Notes: generated by a model from the letters alone, not told the origin. A DNA stretch of 64,000 nt from Pseudomonadota bacterium (GCA_023387735.1 JAEWHP010000030.1:15196-79195); one strand, 5' to 3'; positions 24,257 to 33,430 are shown, numbered from the stretch's first letter. Translations and numbers: made by a program.

Positions 24257-25272
24257 TGAAAGAGTTCGATCCGGGCGCAGAGCCCTCCATCGCTTCCATC
24301 ACCGACCGGGTGCGGACGCTGCCGGTCGGCATGCCCGCAACCTCGCTGCATTTCCTCGGCGAGACCGCTGTGTTCGTCGGCGCCGAAGAAAACGCGACGC
24401 TGGTCAACGAAGCCGGCGAAGTATCGACGGTTGCCGTCCATGGCGGCGCGATCCTGTGCGCGGCGTCCGATGGCCAGCGTGTCGTCACCGGCGGCGATGA
24501 CGGCAAGCTTGTCGCACTCGATGCCAAGGGTACGGTGACCGTGCTGGCTACCGATGCAAAACGTCGGTGGATCGACAACGTCGCGCTGCATCCCGATGGC
24601 GCCGTGGCATGGTCGGCGGGCAAGACCGCGTTTGTCCAAAGCGGCAAGAGTGAGGTGAAAACCTTCGACATGCCGTCCACCGTCGGCGGCCTTGCGTTCG
24701 CGCCGAAGGGCTTGCGCGTCGCGGTCGCGCATTACAATGGTGTGACGCTGTGGTTTCCCAACATGGCCGCGAATCCGGAATTCCTGGAATGGGCGGGCTC
24801 GCATCTCGCCGTCACTTTCAGCCCGGACAACAAATTCCTGGTCACCGCGATGCACGAGCCGGCGATGCACGGCTGGCGGCTTGCGGACAACCGTCACATG
24901 CGGATGAGCGGTTATCCCGGCCGCGTCCGCTCGATGTCGTGGAGCGCGGGCGGCAAGGGCCTCGCCACGTCGGGCGCCGATACCGTGATCATCTGGCCGT
25001 TCACCAGCAAGGACGGGCCGATGGGCAAGGAGCCCGCGATGCTGGCGCCGCTGCAGGCGCGTGTCTCCGTGGTGGCCTGTCATCCGAAGCAAAACATCAT
25101 GGCCGCCGGCTACAGCGACGGCACGATCCTGATGGTGCGGCTGGAAGACGGCGCCGAAATCCTGGTGCGACGGAATGGCGGCGGGCCGGTCTCCGCGCTC
25201 GCCTGGGACGCCAAAGGCACGCATCTCGCTTTCGGCACGGAAGAGGGTGACGCGGGGATCGTGGAACTGTAA
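24256..25272 (+). CDS. WD40-repeat beta-propeller protein coupled to the COG0523 gene
   Basis: A 338-residue protein with about seven WD40-like repeats; recurring S-D-G or T-G-D-D turns include ASDGQRVVTGGDDGKLVALD and GKGLATSGADTVIIWPF. There is no signal peptide, so it should act in the cytosol, unlike the periplasmic propeller chaperone AztD. The start overlaps the stop of the GTPase gene (TGATG; an alternative GTG lies at 24253). Such propellers usually form scaffolds. A role in presenting client proteins to the GTPase is inference from coupling. Confidence 0.8.
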   Translation: MKEFDPGAEPSIASITDRVRTLPVGMPATSLHFLGETAVFVGAEENATLVNEAGEVSTVAVHGGAILCAASDGQRVVTGGDDGKLVALDAKGTVTVLATDAKRRWIDNVALHPDGAVAWSAGKTAFVQSGKSEVKTFDMPSTVGGLAFAPKGLRVAVAHYNGVTLWFPNMAANPEFLEWAGSHLAVTFSPDNKFLVTAMHEPAMHGWRLADNRHMRMSGYPGRVRSMSWSAGGKGLATSGADTVIIWPFTSKDGPMGKEPAMLAPLQARVSVVACHPKQNIMAAGYSDGTILMVRLEDGAEILVRRNGGGPVSALAWDAKGTHLAFGTEEGDAGIVEL

Positions 25273-25364
25273 GTGCGACGTTTCGCCCGTCCGGCTGCGC
25301 CGGGGCAGGGAACCATGCGTCTCAAAAATCGTTGATACCGCGAACAAACTTGCGGGTGAACGTC

Positions 25365-25700
25365 ATGACGTCGGACAACAGGAAGCGCAGCTTGCGAGGG
25401 GAGTACGCGTTCGCGGCCATGCTGCTGGCGGCGGGCCTTGCGATCACGGCGCTTTCGGTGGTGCAGATCAGGGCGGGCGATCCGCCGCAACTCGCGCAGG
25501 CGACCCCGCCGCTGCAATCGACGCCTGGCGCGGAAACCAAGCCATCTGCGCCGGCCGATCCCGTGACGACGGGCACGCGTCCATCCGACGTTCCGCCGGA
25601 GCCGGCCCGTCCGGATGCCGACGCTCAGAAAGCCGGCGCCCAGCCGGCGCTGCCGCCGGCACCGGCGGAGAAGACCGCGCCGCCGATCAAGGAGCGGTAA
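25365..25700 (+). CDS. Small membrane-anchored Pro/Ala-rich protein, unknown function
   Basis: A 111-residue protein with a basic N-terminus, one membrane helix (about 17-38) and a Pro/Ala/Thr-rich tail (40-111) without visible domain. The ATG at 25365 is used; a TTG at 25332 is in frame. A perfect palindromic terminator lies just after the stop. Composition matches many unnamed alphaproteobacterial envelope proteins. Confidence 0.5.
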   Translation: MTSDNRKRSLRGEYAFAAMLLAAGLAITALSVVQIRAGDPPQLAQATPPLQSTPGAETKPSAPADPVTTGTRPSDVPPEPARPDADAQKAGAQPALPPAPAEKTAPPIKER

Positions 25701-25713
25701 TTCCAGCCAATTC

Positions 25714-25745
25714 ATTGATACGGGGCCGATCGGCCCCGTATCAAT
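25714..25745. terminator. Perfect 32-base palindrome, terminator
   Basis: ATTGATACGGGGCCGA is followed at once by its own complement; with a minimal loop it makes a stem of about 14 pairs. TTTGTA follows on the plus strand. It ends the zinc/WD40 region transcript, 14 bases after the stop at 25700. Confidence 0.8.
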
Positions 25746-25864
25746 TTGTATAAGAGGGCATCGGCGCGACCCCCGAACGCCTTGTGTTGTTCCCCCGCAA
25801 GCGGTTAGGCTTGCCGCAACAACGGCTGGCATCAAATAATCGCCGGCAGGCCAGGGAGCGACGC

Positions 25865-25999
25865 ATGCGCGAGCTAACGCCGGACACGATCACGGACGCC
25901 GTGATCGATCAGATGGCGACAACGCCTGACCCACGCCCGATGGCGATCATGAAGCAATCGCGCAAGAGCGAACCCGCACCGGCGGGGGCGGCCAGTTAG
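25865..25999 (+). pseudogene. N-terminal remnant of an intradiol dioxygenase
   Basis: The 44-codon frame begins MRELTPDTITDAVIDQMAT and continues TPDPRPMAIMKQ. This matches the start of hydroxyquinol/catechol 1,2-dioxygenases, whose N-terminus reads much like MR-(E/D)-x6-ITDAV and NPR-x3-IM. After about residue 32 the similarity stops (SRKSEPAPAGAAS) and the frame ends, so the catalytic Tyr/His domain is missing. A good RBS (AGGGAG) remains seven bases upstream. It is probably a decayed or deletion-truncated gene. The following importer and decarboxylase genes could belong to the same lost or rearranged aromatic pathway. A short genuine protein is less likely. Confidence 0.55.
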
Positions 26000-26086
26000 A
26001 TTCAGCCTCACAAGATTCCATTCAAAAGCCGGGCGAAGATCCGGCATGACCAGAATAACAACGGAAACGACACACAAGGGGACACC

Positions 26087-27331
26087 ATGAAACGCAGGAC
26101 ATTTCTCGGCGGCGCCATGGCCGTTGCGGTGGTTGGGCACGGTTCAGGCGCGCTGGCGCAGCAGCCGCCGATCAAGATCGGCATGTCGATGCCGCAGACC
26201 GGCGGGCTTGCCGGCGGCGGCAAGGCTTCGCTGCTCGGGATCGAAATCTGGCGCGACGATATCAATGCCAAGGGTGGCCTGCTCGGCCGCAAGGTCGAAC
26301 TGGTCGTCTATGACGACAAGTCGAGCGCCTCGGAGACGCCGGCGATCTACGCCAAGCTGGTCGACGTCGACAAGGTCGATCTGCTGTTCGCGCCCTACGC
26401 GACGGTGCCGACCGCGCCGATCATGCCGTTCGTCAAGCAGCGCGGCCTGCTGCTGATGGGGAATTTCTCGTTCCAGGTGAACAGCAAGGTCGGCCACGAC
26501 ATGTGGTTCAACAATGCGCCGTGGGGACCGGCCGACAGCTGGGCGTCCTCCTTCCTCGATCTGGCCCAAAAGGCCGGCGGCAAGAGCATGGCGCTGCTCT
26601 CGGCAGACCAGGAATTCGCCCAGAACCTCGCGCTCACCGCCAGAGACGTCGCCAAGAAGCGCAATATCCCGATCGTGTTCGACCAGGTCTACCCGCCGAA
26701 CACGGTCGAATTCTCGTCCATCATCCGCGCGCTCAACGCTGCCAAGCCCGACATCGTCTATGTCGCGTCCTATCCGCCGGATTCGGCCGGCATCCTGCGT
26801 GCGGTGAACGAGATCGGCGTCGGCGACAACGTCAAGATTTTCGGCGGCGGCATGGTCGGCCTGCAATTCGCCGCCGTGATGTCGAACCTCGGCTCGCTGC
26901 TCAACGGTGTCGTCAACTACAACACCTGGCTGCCGGAAAAGAGCATGTATTTCGAGGGCACCAAGGCGTTTTTCGACGTCTACACCAAGCGCGCCGTCGA
27001 AGCCAAGGTCGATCCGCTCGGCTATTATCTGGCGCCGTTTGGCTACGCGATGGGCCAGATGATCGAGGCTGCGGTCAACTCGACCAAGTCGCTGGACCAG
27101 AAGGGCCTCGCCAAATATCTGCGCGAGAACGAGCACAAGACCATCGTCGGCCCGATCGCGTTTTCTGCCGATGGCGAGCGCAAGGAAAGCGCGACACTGC
27201 AGGCGCAATTCCGCGGCGTAAAGGACAAGGACATCGAACAGTTCCGCTCCTCGGGCCGGCAGGTGATCCTGTTCCCGGATAAGCTCAAGACCGGAGATCT
27301 CATCAGTCCCTTCGAGGCTGCCCGCAAGTAG
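26087..27331 (+). CDS. Branched-chain-type ABC importer, substrate-binding protein
   Basis: A 414-residue periplasmic binding protein (Peripla_BP_6 fold) with a KRRTFLGG twin-arginine-like signal and cleavage near residue 25 (ALAQQ). Conserved elements are IKIGMSMPQTGG, LVVYDDKSSASETPAIYAKLVD and the hinge near DIVYVASYPPDSAGILRAV. AAGGGGAC is the RBS. It is first of five genes of a Liv-type system. Ligands of this family include amino acids, amides and aromatic acids. The neighbouring dioxygenase remnant and acetoacetate decarboxylase point to an aromatic or organic acid rather than leucine, but that is inference. Confidence 0.88.
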   Translation: MKRRTFLGGAMAVAVVGHGSGALAQQPPIKIGMSMPQTGGLAGGGKASLLGIEIWRDDINAKGGLLGRKVELVVYDDKSSASETPAIYAKLVDVDKVDLLFAPYATVPTAPIMPFVKQRGLLLMGNFSFQVNSKVGHDMWFNNAPWGPADSWASSFLDLAQKAGGKSMALLSADQEFAQNLALTARDVAKKRNIPIVFDQVYPPNTVEFSSIIRALNAAKPDIVYVASYPPDSAGILRAVNEIGVGDNVKIFGGGMVGLQFAAVMSNLGSLLNGVVNYNTWLPEKSMYFEGTKAFFDVYTKRAVEAKVDPLGYYLAPFGYAMGQMIEAAVNSTKSLDQKGLAKYLRENEHKTIVGPIAFSADGERKESATLQAQFRGVKDKDIEQFRSSGRQVILFPDKLKTGDLISPFEAARK

Positions 27332-27364
27332 AACGGGCCGAGGGGATATCGAGGGGGATCTGAC

Positions 27365-28240
27365 GTGTTTTCGATGGACCTGCTGCTCGGCGCGGTCGTG
27401 CTCGGGGTGCTGCTCGGCTGCTTCTATGCAGCCGTCAGCGTCGGGCTGTCCGTTTCGTTCGGGCTGCTCGACGTTCCCCATGTCGCGCATCCGGCATTTC
27501 TGGTGCTCGCCTCCTACGGCGTGTACCTGCTCAACGACAGCTACGACATCGATCCGCTGCTGGCGGGGCTCGCCATCACGCCGCTGTTTTTCGTGTTCGG
27601 GCTTATCACCTACCGCATCTACTACGAGACCTTCGAGCGGCGCGGCAGCGACGCCGGCGTCCGCGGCATTGCGTTTTTCTTCGGCATCGCCTTCATCATC
27701 GAGGTGCTGATCATCCTTCAGTTCGGCGTCGACCAGCGTTCGGTGACGGCGACCTATATCGGCAAGTCGTGGCGGTTCGGCGAGATGCGGATACCCATCC
27801 GGCAACTGGTCGCGTTTGCAGTTGCGCTGGGGCTGACGGTGCTGCTTGCGGTGTATCTGTCGAAGACGTTCATGGGCCGCGCGATTCGTGCGGTCGCTCA
27901 GGACCAGGAGGCGCTGCGGCTGATGGGGGCCAACCCGGTCCGAATCAAGCAGTATGCCTTCGGCATCGCTACCGCCGTGCTCGGGATCGCCGGCGCGCTC
28001 CTGATCATCGTGGCGCCGGTCGAGCCGACGCTCGACCGCGCCTATATCGGGCGGACGTTCTGCGTCGTCGTCATGGCCGGGCTCGGCAGCATCAGCGGCA
28101 CGCTGATCGCCGCCATCATTCTCGGCGTCGCCGAATCCATCGTGCTGACCATGTTCGGCGCCTCATGGGCGCCGGCGATCTCCTTCGGGATGCTGCTCGC
28201 CGTCCTCGCGGTGCGGCCGCAAGGTCTCCTCGGCCGATGA
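27365..28240 (+). CDS. Branched-chain-type ABC importer, permease 1 (LivH family)
   Basis: A 291-residue membrane protein with about eight helices. The conserved motif MGRAIRAVAQDQEALRLMGANP (about 170-191) is the cytoplasmic loop that contacts the ATPases. The start is GTG 27365, behind GAGGGGGAT at a good distance; an ATG at 27374 is possible. The stop overlaps the next start (ATGA). Confidence 0.88.
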   Translation: MFSMDLLLGAVVLGVLLGCFYAAVSVGLSVSFGLLDVPHVAHPAFLVLASYGVYLLNDSYDIDPLLAGLAITPLFFVFGLITYRIYYETFERRGSDAGVRGIAFFFGIAFIIEVLIILQFGVDQRSVTATYIGKSWRFGEMRIPIRQLVAFAVALGLTVLLAVYLSKTFMGRAIRAVAQDQEALRLMGANPVRIKQYAFGIATAVLGIAGALLIIVAPVEPTLDRAYIGRTFCVVVMAGLGSISGTLIAAIILGVAESIVLTMFGASWAPAISFGMLLAVLAVRPQGLLGR

Positions 28241-29208
28241 CAAAACGTGGCAACAACATCGCGTTCTGGGCCGGCGTGGCGGTCTTCCTCGTCGCCGTCC
28301 TGTCGATGACGCAGGTCGTCCGCAACGAATACCCATTCTTCGCAGGCTACGTGATCCTGCAATTCATCGCACTGGCGGTCGCCTGGACCATCCTCGGCGG
28401 CTATGCCGGCTACGTCAATTTCGGCACCAACGCCTTTTTCGGCGTCGGCGTCTATACGGCAGTCGCGCTGTTCAAGGCGACCGGGGCGCCGCTCGTGGTG
28501 CAGATTGGAGTTGGCGCGGTCGTCGGCATGCTGCTCGGCTTCGGGGTCGGTCTCCTGACCCTGCGGATGCGCGGGATATTCTTCTCGATCGCGACGATCG
28601 CGCTCGCGATCATCATCGAGACCTTCGTGATGAACTGGCGGTTCGTCGGCGGCGCAGCCGGCATCCAGCTGCAGCGGCCGCCGGTGACGGCGCCGTTCGA
28701 CAGCTATGTGAAGATGCTGTTTTTCGTGCAGGCGGTGCTGGTGGTCATCTCGGTTTCGATCGCGCGCTACATCCAGAATTCCAGGATCGGCCGCGGTCTG
28801 CAGGCGCTCAGGGACGACGAACTCGCAGCCGAATGCACGGGCGTGCCGACCTTGAAGCTCAAACTGGTCGCCTGCATGATTTCAGGTGCGCTGATGTCGG
28901 CGGCCGGAGCGCCCGCGGCCATGTATCTTCAATACGCCGATCCGTCCTCGGCGTTCAACCTGACTTACTCCGTCTCGGCGCTGGCGATGTCGTTGATCGG
29001 CGGGACCGCGCACTGGATCGGTCCGGTGCTCGGCGCGATCCTGCTCGGCTCGACGCAGCAGTTCCTGGCGGTGACCATCTCGTCGGAGATCAATGTGCTG
29101 GTTCTCGGCATCATGCTGGTGCTGTTTGTGGTCGCCGCGCCCAAGGGCATCATCGGGCTGCTGCGTCCGCGCTATCGCCTGCGCGCGGGAGGCAAGCATG
29201 ACAAATGA
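28237..29208 (+). CDS. Branched-chain-type ABC importer, permease 2 (LivM family)
   Basis: A 323-residue membrane protein with about nine helices and the LivM coupling loop GRGLQALRDDELAAECTGVPT near residue 186. It overlaps its upstream partner by four bases and the following ATPase gene by eleven, which supports tight co-translation. It pairs with LivH to form the channel. Confidence 0.88.
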   Translation: MTKRGNNIAFWAGVAVFLVAVLSMTQVVRNEYPFFAGYVILQFIALAVAWTILGGYAGYVNFGTNAFFGVGVYTAVALFKATGAPLVVQIGVGAVVGMLLGFGVGLLTLRMRGIFFSIATIALAIIIETFVMNWRFVGGAAGIQLQRPPVTAPFDSYVKMLFFVQAVLVVISVSIARYIQNSRIGRGLQALRDDELAAECTGVPTLKLKLVACMISGALMSAAGAPAAMYLQYADPSSAFNLTYSVSALAMSLIGGTAHWIGPVLGAILLGSTQQFLAVTISSEINVLVLGIMLVLFVVAAPKGIIGLLRPRYRLRAGGKHDK

Positions 29209-29932
29209 TGCCGCCGAGGCGCCCCTGCTGCAGGTCGATGCGATCACCAAGACCTTCGGCGGCTTCACCGCGCTCGACAATATCAGCGTCGATATCCGCA
29301 AGGGCGAGCGGTTCGGCCTGATCGGCCCGAACGGTTCGGGAAAAACGACGCTGATCAACTGCATATCCGGCGCGCTGCGCCCGCAGGTCGGTAGCGTGAT
29401 TTTCTGCGGCGAGAACATCAACGAGCTGCCGCCACATCTGCGCGCCCGCCGCGGCATCGCCCGCAGCTTCCAGATTCCGCGGCCGTTCAAGAGCATGACG
29501 GTGCTCGAAAACCTCATGGTCGGGCTCGACTTCGCCAAGGCCGATTCGAGCCAGCCTGAGGAAGATGTCGCGATGTCGATCCTGACGCGGATGGGGCTGG
29601 CGTCGAAGGCCGATGCGCCGAGCGACACGCTGAGCCAGGTCGAACTGCGCAAGATGGAGCTGGCCCGCGCGATGGCGGTGCGCCCGAAACTCCTGATTTC
29701 CGACGAGGCGATGGCCGGGCTTTCCTCGTCCGAGGTCGACGAGGTGCTGGATCTCCTGATCAGCCTCGGCGAGGAGGACATCACCATCATCATGATCGAA
29801 CACATCATGCAGGCGGTGATGCGCTTCTCGGAGCGGGTGATGTGCCTCGATGCCGGCAAGATCATCGCCATCGGCGCACCGGCCGAGGTGATGGCGAACA
29901 AGCGGGTGCAGGAGGCATATCTTGGCACTTAG
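29198..29932 (+). CDS. Branched-chain-type ABC importer, ATPase 1 (LivG family)
   Basis: A 244-residue ATPase with Walker A GPNGSGKTT (about 44-52) and Walker B LLISDEAMAGL (about 165). The ABC signature is degenerate, LSQVELRK instead of LSGGQ-type or LivG-type LPYG(D/E)QR, although the following MELARAM is normal. The active site with this signature may be weak, leaving the LivF site dominant. It overlaps the upstream permease gene by eleven bases. Confidence 0.88.
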   Translation: MTNDAAEAPLLQVDAITKTFGGFTALDNISVDIRKGERFGLIGPNGSGKTTLINCISGALRPQVGSVIFCGENINELPPHLRARRGIARSFQIPRPFKSMTVLENLMVGLDFAKADSSQPEEDVAMSILTRMGLASKADAPSDTLSQVELRKMELARAMAVRPKLLISDEAMAGLSSSEVDEVLDLLISLGEEDITIIMIEHIMQAVMRFSERVMCLDAGKIIAIGAPAEVMANKRVQEAYLGT

Positions 29933-30659
29933 CCTTGCCATCGAAGGTCTCGATGCCGGCTACGGCGCCGTCAAGGCGCTGCGCGGCGTCACGCTCCATG
30001 TCGAGGCCGGCGAGACCGTGGCTCTGCTAGGCACCAACGGCAATGGCAAGAGCACGCTGATGAAATGCGTCATGGGTCTCGTCCGCCCGGATCGCGGCCG
30101 GATGTCGCTTTCGATCGACGGCCAGGCCCACGACCTGACGAGGCTCTCGCCCGAGGCGATCGTCGACCTCGGCGTGGCGCTGGTGCCGGAGGGGCGGCGG
30201 CTGTTCCCCAAGCTGACGGTGACGGAAAACCTGATGCTCGGGGCCTTCCGGAAAGCCGCCCGTTCGGCGATCGATGATAACCTTGCGCTCGTCTTCGAGA
30301 CCTTTCCGGTGCTGAAGGAACGCCGCAACCAGCTCGCCGGCACCATGTCCGGCGGACAGCAGCAGATGCTCGCGATCGCGCGCGCGCTGATGTCGTCGCC
30401 GCGGCTGCTGCTGATCGACGAGCCGTCGGTCGGGCTGTCGCCGCTGCTGGTGTCGCAGACCATCGCCAAGATCGGCGAACTCAAGCAGCGCGTCGGGCTG
30501 ACGGTGCTGATGGCGGAGCAGAATTTCAACCAGGCGATCCGGATCGCCGACCGCGGCTATATCATCGTCCATGGCGAGATCGCGGTCGCCGCGCGGTCGG
30601 TCGACGAATTGAAGGCCAACGACATCGTCAAAAGACTCTATCTCGGCGGTGTCGCCTGA
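29922..30659 (+). CDS. Branched-chain-type ABC importer, ATPase 2 (LivF family)
   Basis: A 245-residue ATPase with Walker A GTNGNGKST, a normal signature MSGGQQQM and Walker B LLLIDEPSVGLSP. The start is TTG at 29922, supported by AGGAGG six bases upstream and by overlap with the LivG-type stop. It completes the five-gene importer. The C-terminal VKRLYLGG is typical of LivF. Confidence 0.88.
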   Translation: MALSLAIEGLDAGYGAVKALRGVTLHVEAGETVALLGTNGNGKSTLMKCVMGLVRPDRGRMSLSIDGQAHDLTRLSPEAIVDLGVALVPEGRRLFPKLTVTENLMLGAFRKAARSAIDDNLALVFETFPVLKERRNQLAGTMSGGQQQMLAIARALMSSPRLLLIDEPSVGLSPLLVSQTIAKIGELKQRVGLTVLMAEQNFNQAIRIADRGYIIVHGEIAVAARSVDELKANDIVKRLYLGGVA

Positions 30660-30801
30660 CGAATATGACGGCATCGTGTACCTCGGTCCGATGCGGCTTT
30701 GATGATTTTTTGCTCGTACCGATTTTAAAGTCTCGCCTGTCGCATTCCGCTGTTACATAGTCCGCAATCGTATCAGGCGAAGAACATATCAGGGGGCAGC
30801 C

Positions 30802-31542
30802 ATGAAGATCGACGATGTGAGGCGTACCGCCTATTCGATGCCGCTGACCAACCCGTCGTTTCCGCGCGGGCCGTATCGCTTCTTCAACCGCGAATATTTC
30901 ATCATCACCTACCGCACCGATCCCGACGTGCTCGCCGCCGTGGTGCCGGAGCCGCTGGAGGTGGCCGAGCCGGTGGTGAAGTACGAATTCATCCGCATGC
31001 CCGACTCCACCGGTTTCGGCGATTACACCGAAACCGGGCAGGTGATCCCGGTCCGCTTCAAGGGCGAGGAGGGCGTCTACGTCCACTCGATGTATCTGGA
31101 CGACGAGGGACCGATCGCCGGCGGCCGCGAATTGTGGGGCTTTCCCAAGAAGCTGGCCTCGCCGAAGATCGCCGTCGAGAGCGACGTTCTGGTCGGTACG
31201 CTGCATTACGGCTCGGTGCTCTGCGCTTCCGCCACCATGGGTTACAAGCACCGCGCGGTCGATCATGATGCGGTGCTGAAGGCGATGAAGGCGCCGAACT
31301 TCATGCTCAAGATCATCCCGCATGTCGACGGTACGCCGCGTATCTGCGAACTGGTACGCTATTGTCTCGAGGACATCACCCTGAAGGAAGCCTGGTCCGG
31401 TCCGGCGGCGCTTGGCCTGTTTCCGCACGCGCTCGCAGACGTCGCGCGACTGCCGGTGCGCGAGGTGATCTCGGCGTTGCATTTCAAGGCGGATCTGACG
31501 CTGGGCCTGGGGACGGTTTCGTTCGACTACATGGCGAAGTGA
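30802..31542 (+). CDS. adc: Acetoacetate decarboxylase
   Basis: A 246-residue cytosolic enzyme converting acetoacetate to acetone and CO2 through a Schiff base. The motif ELWGFPKKLASP carries the reactive lysine pair Lys116/Lys117, matching Lys115/Lys116 of the clostridial enzyme. YEFIRMPDSTGFGDYTE holds the family's acidic residues, and length fits. It stands about 140 bases after the Liv-type importer in the same direction with AGGGGGC as RBS, so it may be its own unit. Some family members act on other beta-keto or cyclic acids, so the true substrate may be what the importer brings in. Confidence 0.88.
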   Translation: MKIDDVRRTAYSMPLTNPSFPRGPYRFFNREYFIITYRTDPDVLAAVVPEPLEVAEPVVKYEFIRMPDSTGFGDYTETGQVIPVRFKGEEGVYVHSMYLDDEGPIAGGRELWGFPKKLASPKIAVESDVLVGTLHYGSVLCASATMGYKHRAVDHDAVLKAMKAPNFMLKIIPHVDGTPRICELVRYCLEDITLKEAWSGPAALGLFPHALADVARLPVREVISALHFKADLTLGLGTVSFDYMAK

Positions 31543-31569
31543 GCGGCCAGGAGCATTACTCGCCAGCGC

Positions 31570-31791
31570 TCAGCGCGCGCCCTTGAGCTTGCACGCCGTC
31601 GAGCAGGTGGTGACCACGCCGCGTTCGCAGGAGATGCATACCGCGACGCACTGCTTCATGTCCTTGGGGTTGTACTCGCTGTAGAGCTTGCGGGCGCAGG
31701 TTTCGACCGAACCGGTGACGTCATTGTCGCGCTCAGGCATGCACGCAGCCAGTGCAACGGCCGACAGGACAATGGCAATGATGGCGCGCAT
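31570..31791 (-). CDS. Small Cys-rich lipoprotein
   Basis: A 73-residue protein starting at 31791. The signal ends in the lipobox LAAC, with the lipidated Cys at residue 17. The mature part has six further Cys (VETCARKLYSE, QCVAVCISCERG, TTCSTACKLKG) in closely spaced pairs, which suggests disulfides or metal binding. No named family is recognised. The longer frame from 31839 would hide the signal. Confidence 0.6.
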   Translation of the reverse strand: MRAIIAIVLSAVALAACMPERDNDVTGSVETCARKLYSEYNPKDMKQCVAVCISCERGVVTTCSTACKLKGAR

Positions 31792-31987
31792 GTTCGGTTT
31801 GCTCCACCGGGGAGCCGTCGTGCGGGGAAGCAGCGGCACGGCCCTCGGCGCTCGCGGAATTTACCGCTCAGGATCGCGCGATTGCCTTAAGCGAGCGTTA
31901 CAGCAAGCCAGTTCCCGGTGCGTACAATTACGCTCCGGGAACGGCGCATGTCCGGCGATGTGCGCTGCACACCCTGCGCCGGGTTCC

Positions 31988-33430
31988 CTACCGCACCAGC
32001 ACGTTCCGGAACTGCCAGGGATCCGATGTGTCGATGTCTTCCGGGAACAGGCCGGGCCGGTCCGTGAGTGGCGTCCAGTCGGTGTAGTAGCCCTTCACCG
32101 GGCCGAGATATGGCATCTGGATTTCCAGCAGGCGATCAAAATCCATTTCGTCGGCTTCGACGATGCCTTCGTTGGGATTTTCCAGCGCCCACACCATGCC
32201 GCCGAGCACGGCGGAGGTCACCTGCAGGCCGGTTGCGTTCTGATAGGGCGCGAGCTTGCGGGTCTCTTCGATGGAGAGTTGCGAGCCGTACCAGTAGGCA
32301 TTGTTGTCATGTCCGAACAACAGCACGCCGAGTTCGTCGATGCCGTCGACGATTTCGTTCTCGTCGAGGATGTGGTGCTTCTCCTGCATCTTCGCGGCGC
32401 GGCCGAACATTTCATGCAGCGACAGCACGGCATCGTCGGCCGGATGATAGGCATAGTGGCAGGTCGGGCGATAGATCGCCGTGCCCGATGCGTCACGTAC
32501 CGTGAAGTAATCGGCGATCGAGATCGATTCGTTGTGGGTGACGAGGAAGCCATACTGCGCGCCGCGGGTCGGGCACCAGGTGCGCACGCGCGTGTTGGCG
32601 CCGGGCTGCATCAGGTAGATGGCGGCGCCGCAGCCGGCTTCGTGGGTATGCGCATTCTCGGGCATCCACTTTTCATGCGTGCCCCATCCGAGTTCGGACG
32701 GCTGTACGCCTTCCGACAGGAAGCCTTCCACCGACCAGGTGTTGACGAAGACGTCAGGCTCTTTCGGCGACTTCGAGCGCTGGGTATCACGCTCGGCGAT
32801 GTGGATGCCCTTGATACCAGCCTGCCGCATCAGGTCCGCCCATTCCGCTTTGGTCTTCGGCTTGGGGGCATTGAGCTTCAGGTCGGCCGCGACATTGAGC
32901 AGCGCCTGCTTGACGAAAAACGAGACCATGCCGGGATTGGCGCCACAGCAGGAGACGGCGGTTGTCGAGCCCGCGGGGCGCGCCCTCTTGGCGGCCAGCG
33001 TCACTTCGCGAAGGGCATAGTTGGAGCGCGCTTCCGGGCCCTTCGAGGAATCGAAATAGAAGCCAAGCCAGGGCTCGTTGACGGTGTCGATATAGAGCGC
33101 GCCAAGTTCGTTGCAGAGCTCCATGATATCGGTCGAGCCGGTGTCGACCGAGAGATTCACGCAAAAGCCCTGGCCGCCGCCTTCGGTGAGCAGCGGCGTC
33201 AGCAACTCGCGATAATTGTCCCTGGTCACGCCCTTCTGGATGAAGCGTACATTGTGCTTCTCGCAATGCGCCTTGCGGCCCTCGTCCTTGGGATCGATCA
33301 CGGTGACGCGCGACTTGTCGTAGTCGAGATGCCGCTCGATCAGGGGCAGCGTGCCTTTGCCGATGGAGCCGAAGCCGACCATGACGATGGGGCCGGTAAT
33401 CTTCGCGTAGATTTGCGAGGCGGGGCTCAT
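31988..33430 (-). CDS. hss: Homospermidine synthase
   Basis: A 480-residue NAD-dependent enzyme that joins two putrescine molecules, or spermidine and putrescine, to make sym-homospermidine, the main polyamine of many rhizobia. The Rossmann motif VMVGFGSIGKGTLP lies at 16-29, with the second strand VTVIDPKDEG near 43. The family-typical NEPWLGFYFD, SCCGANPGMVSFFV and TWSVEGFLSEG are present. RidA is encoded 47 bases upstream on the same strand and ornithine decarboxylase further upstream, so substrate supply and use are clustered. Confidence 0.93.
   Translation of the reverse strand: MSPASQIYAKITGPIVMVGFGSIGKGTLPLIERHLDYDKSRVTVIDPKDEGRKAHCEKHNVRFIQKGVTRDNYRELLTPLLTEGGGQGFCVNLSVDTGSTDIMELCNELGALYIDTVNEPWLGFYFDSSKGPEARSNYALREVTLAAKRARPAGSTTAVSCCGANPGMVSFFVKQALLNVAADLKLNAPKPKTKAEWADLMRQAGIKGIHIAERDTQRSKSPKEPDVFVNTWSVEGFLSEGVQPSELGWGTHEKWMPENAHTHEAGCGAAIYLMQPGANTRVRTWCPTRGAQYGFLVTHNESISIADYFTVRDASGTAIYRPTCHYAYHPADDAVLSLHEMFGRAAKMQEKHHILDENEIVDGIDELGVLLFGHDNNAYWYGSQLSIEETRKLAPYQNATGLQVTSAVLGGMVWALENPNEGIVEADEMDFDRLLEIQMPYLGPVKGYYTDWTPLTDRPGLFPEDIDTSDPWQFRNVLVR

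Noticed and set aside
26144..27805. 553-codon minus-strand frame opposite the importer genes
   Set aside because: Covers the binding-protein and permease genes in antisense; no conserved domain.
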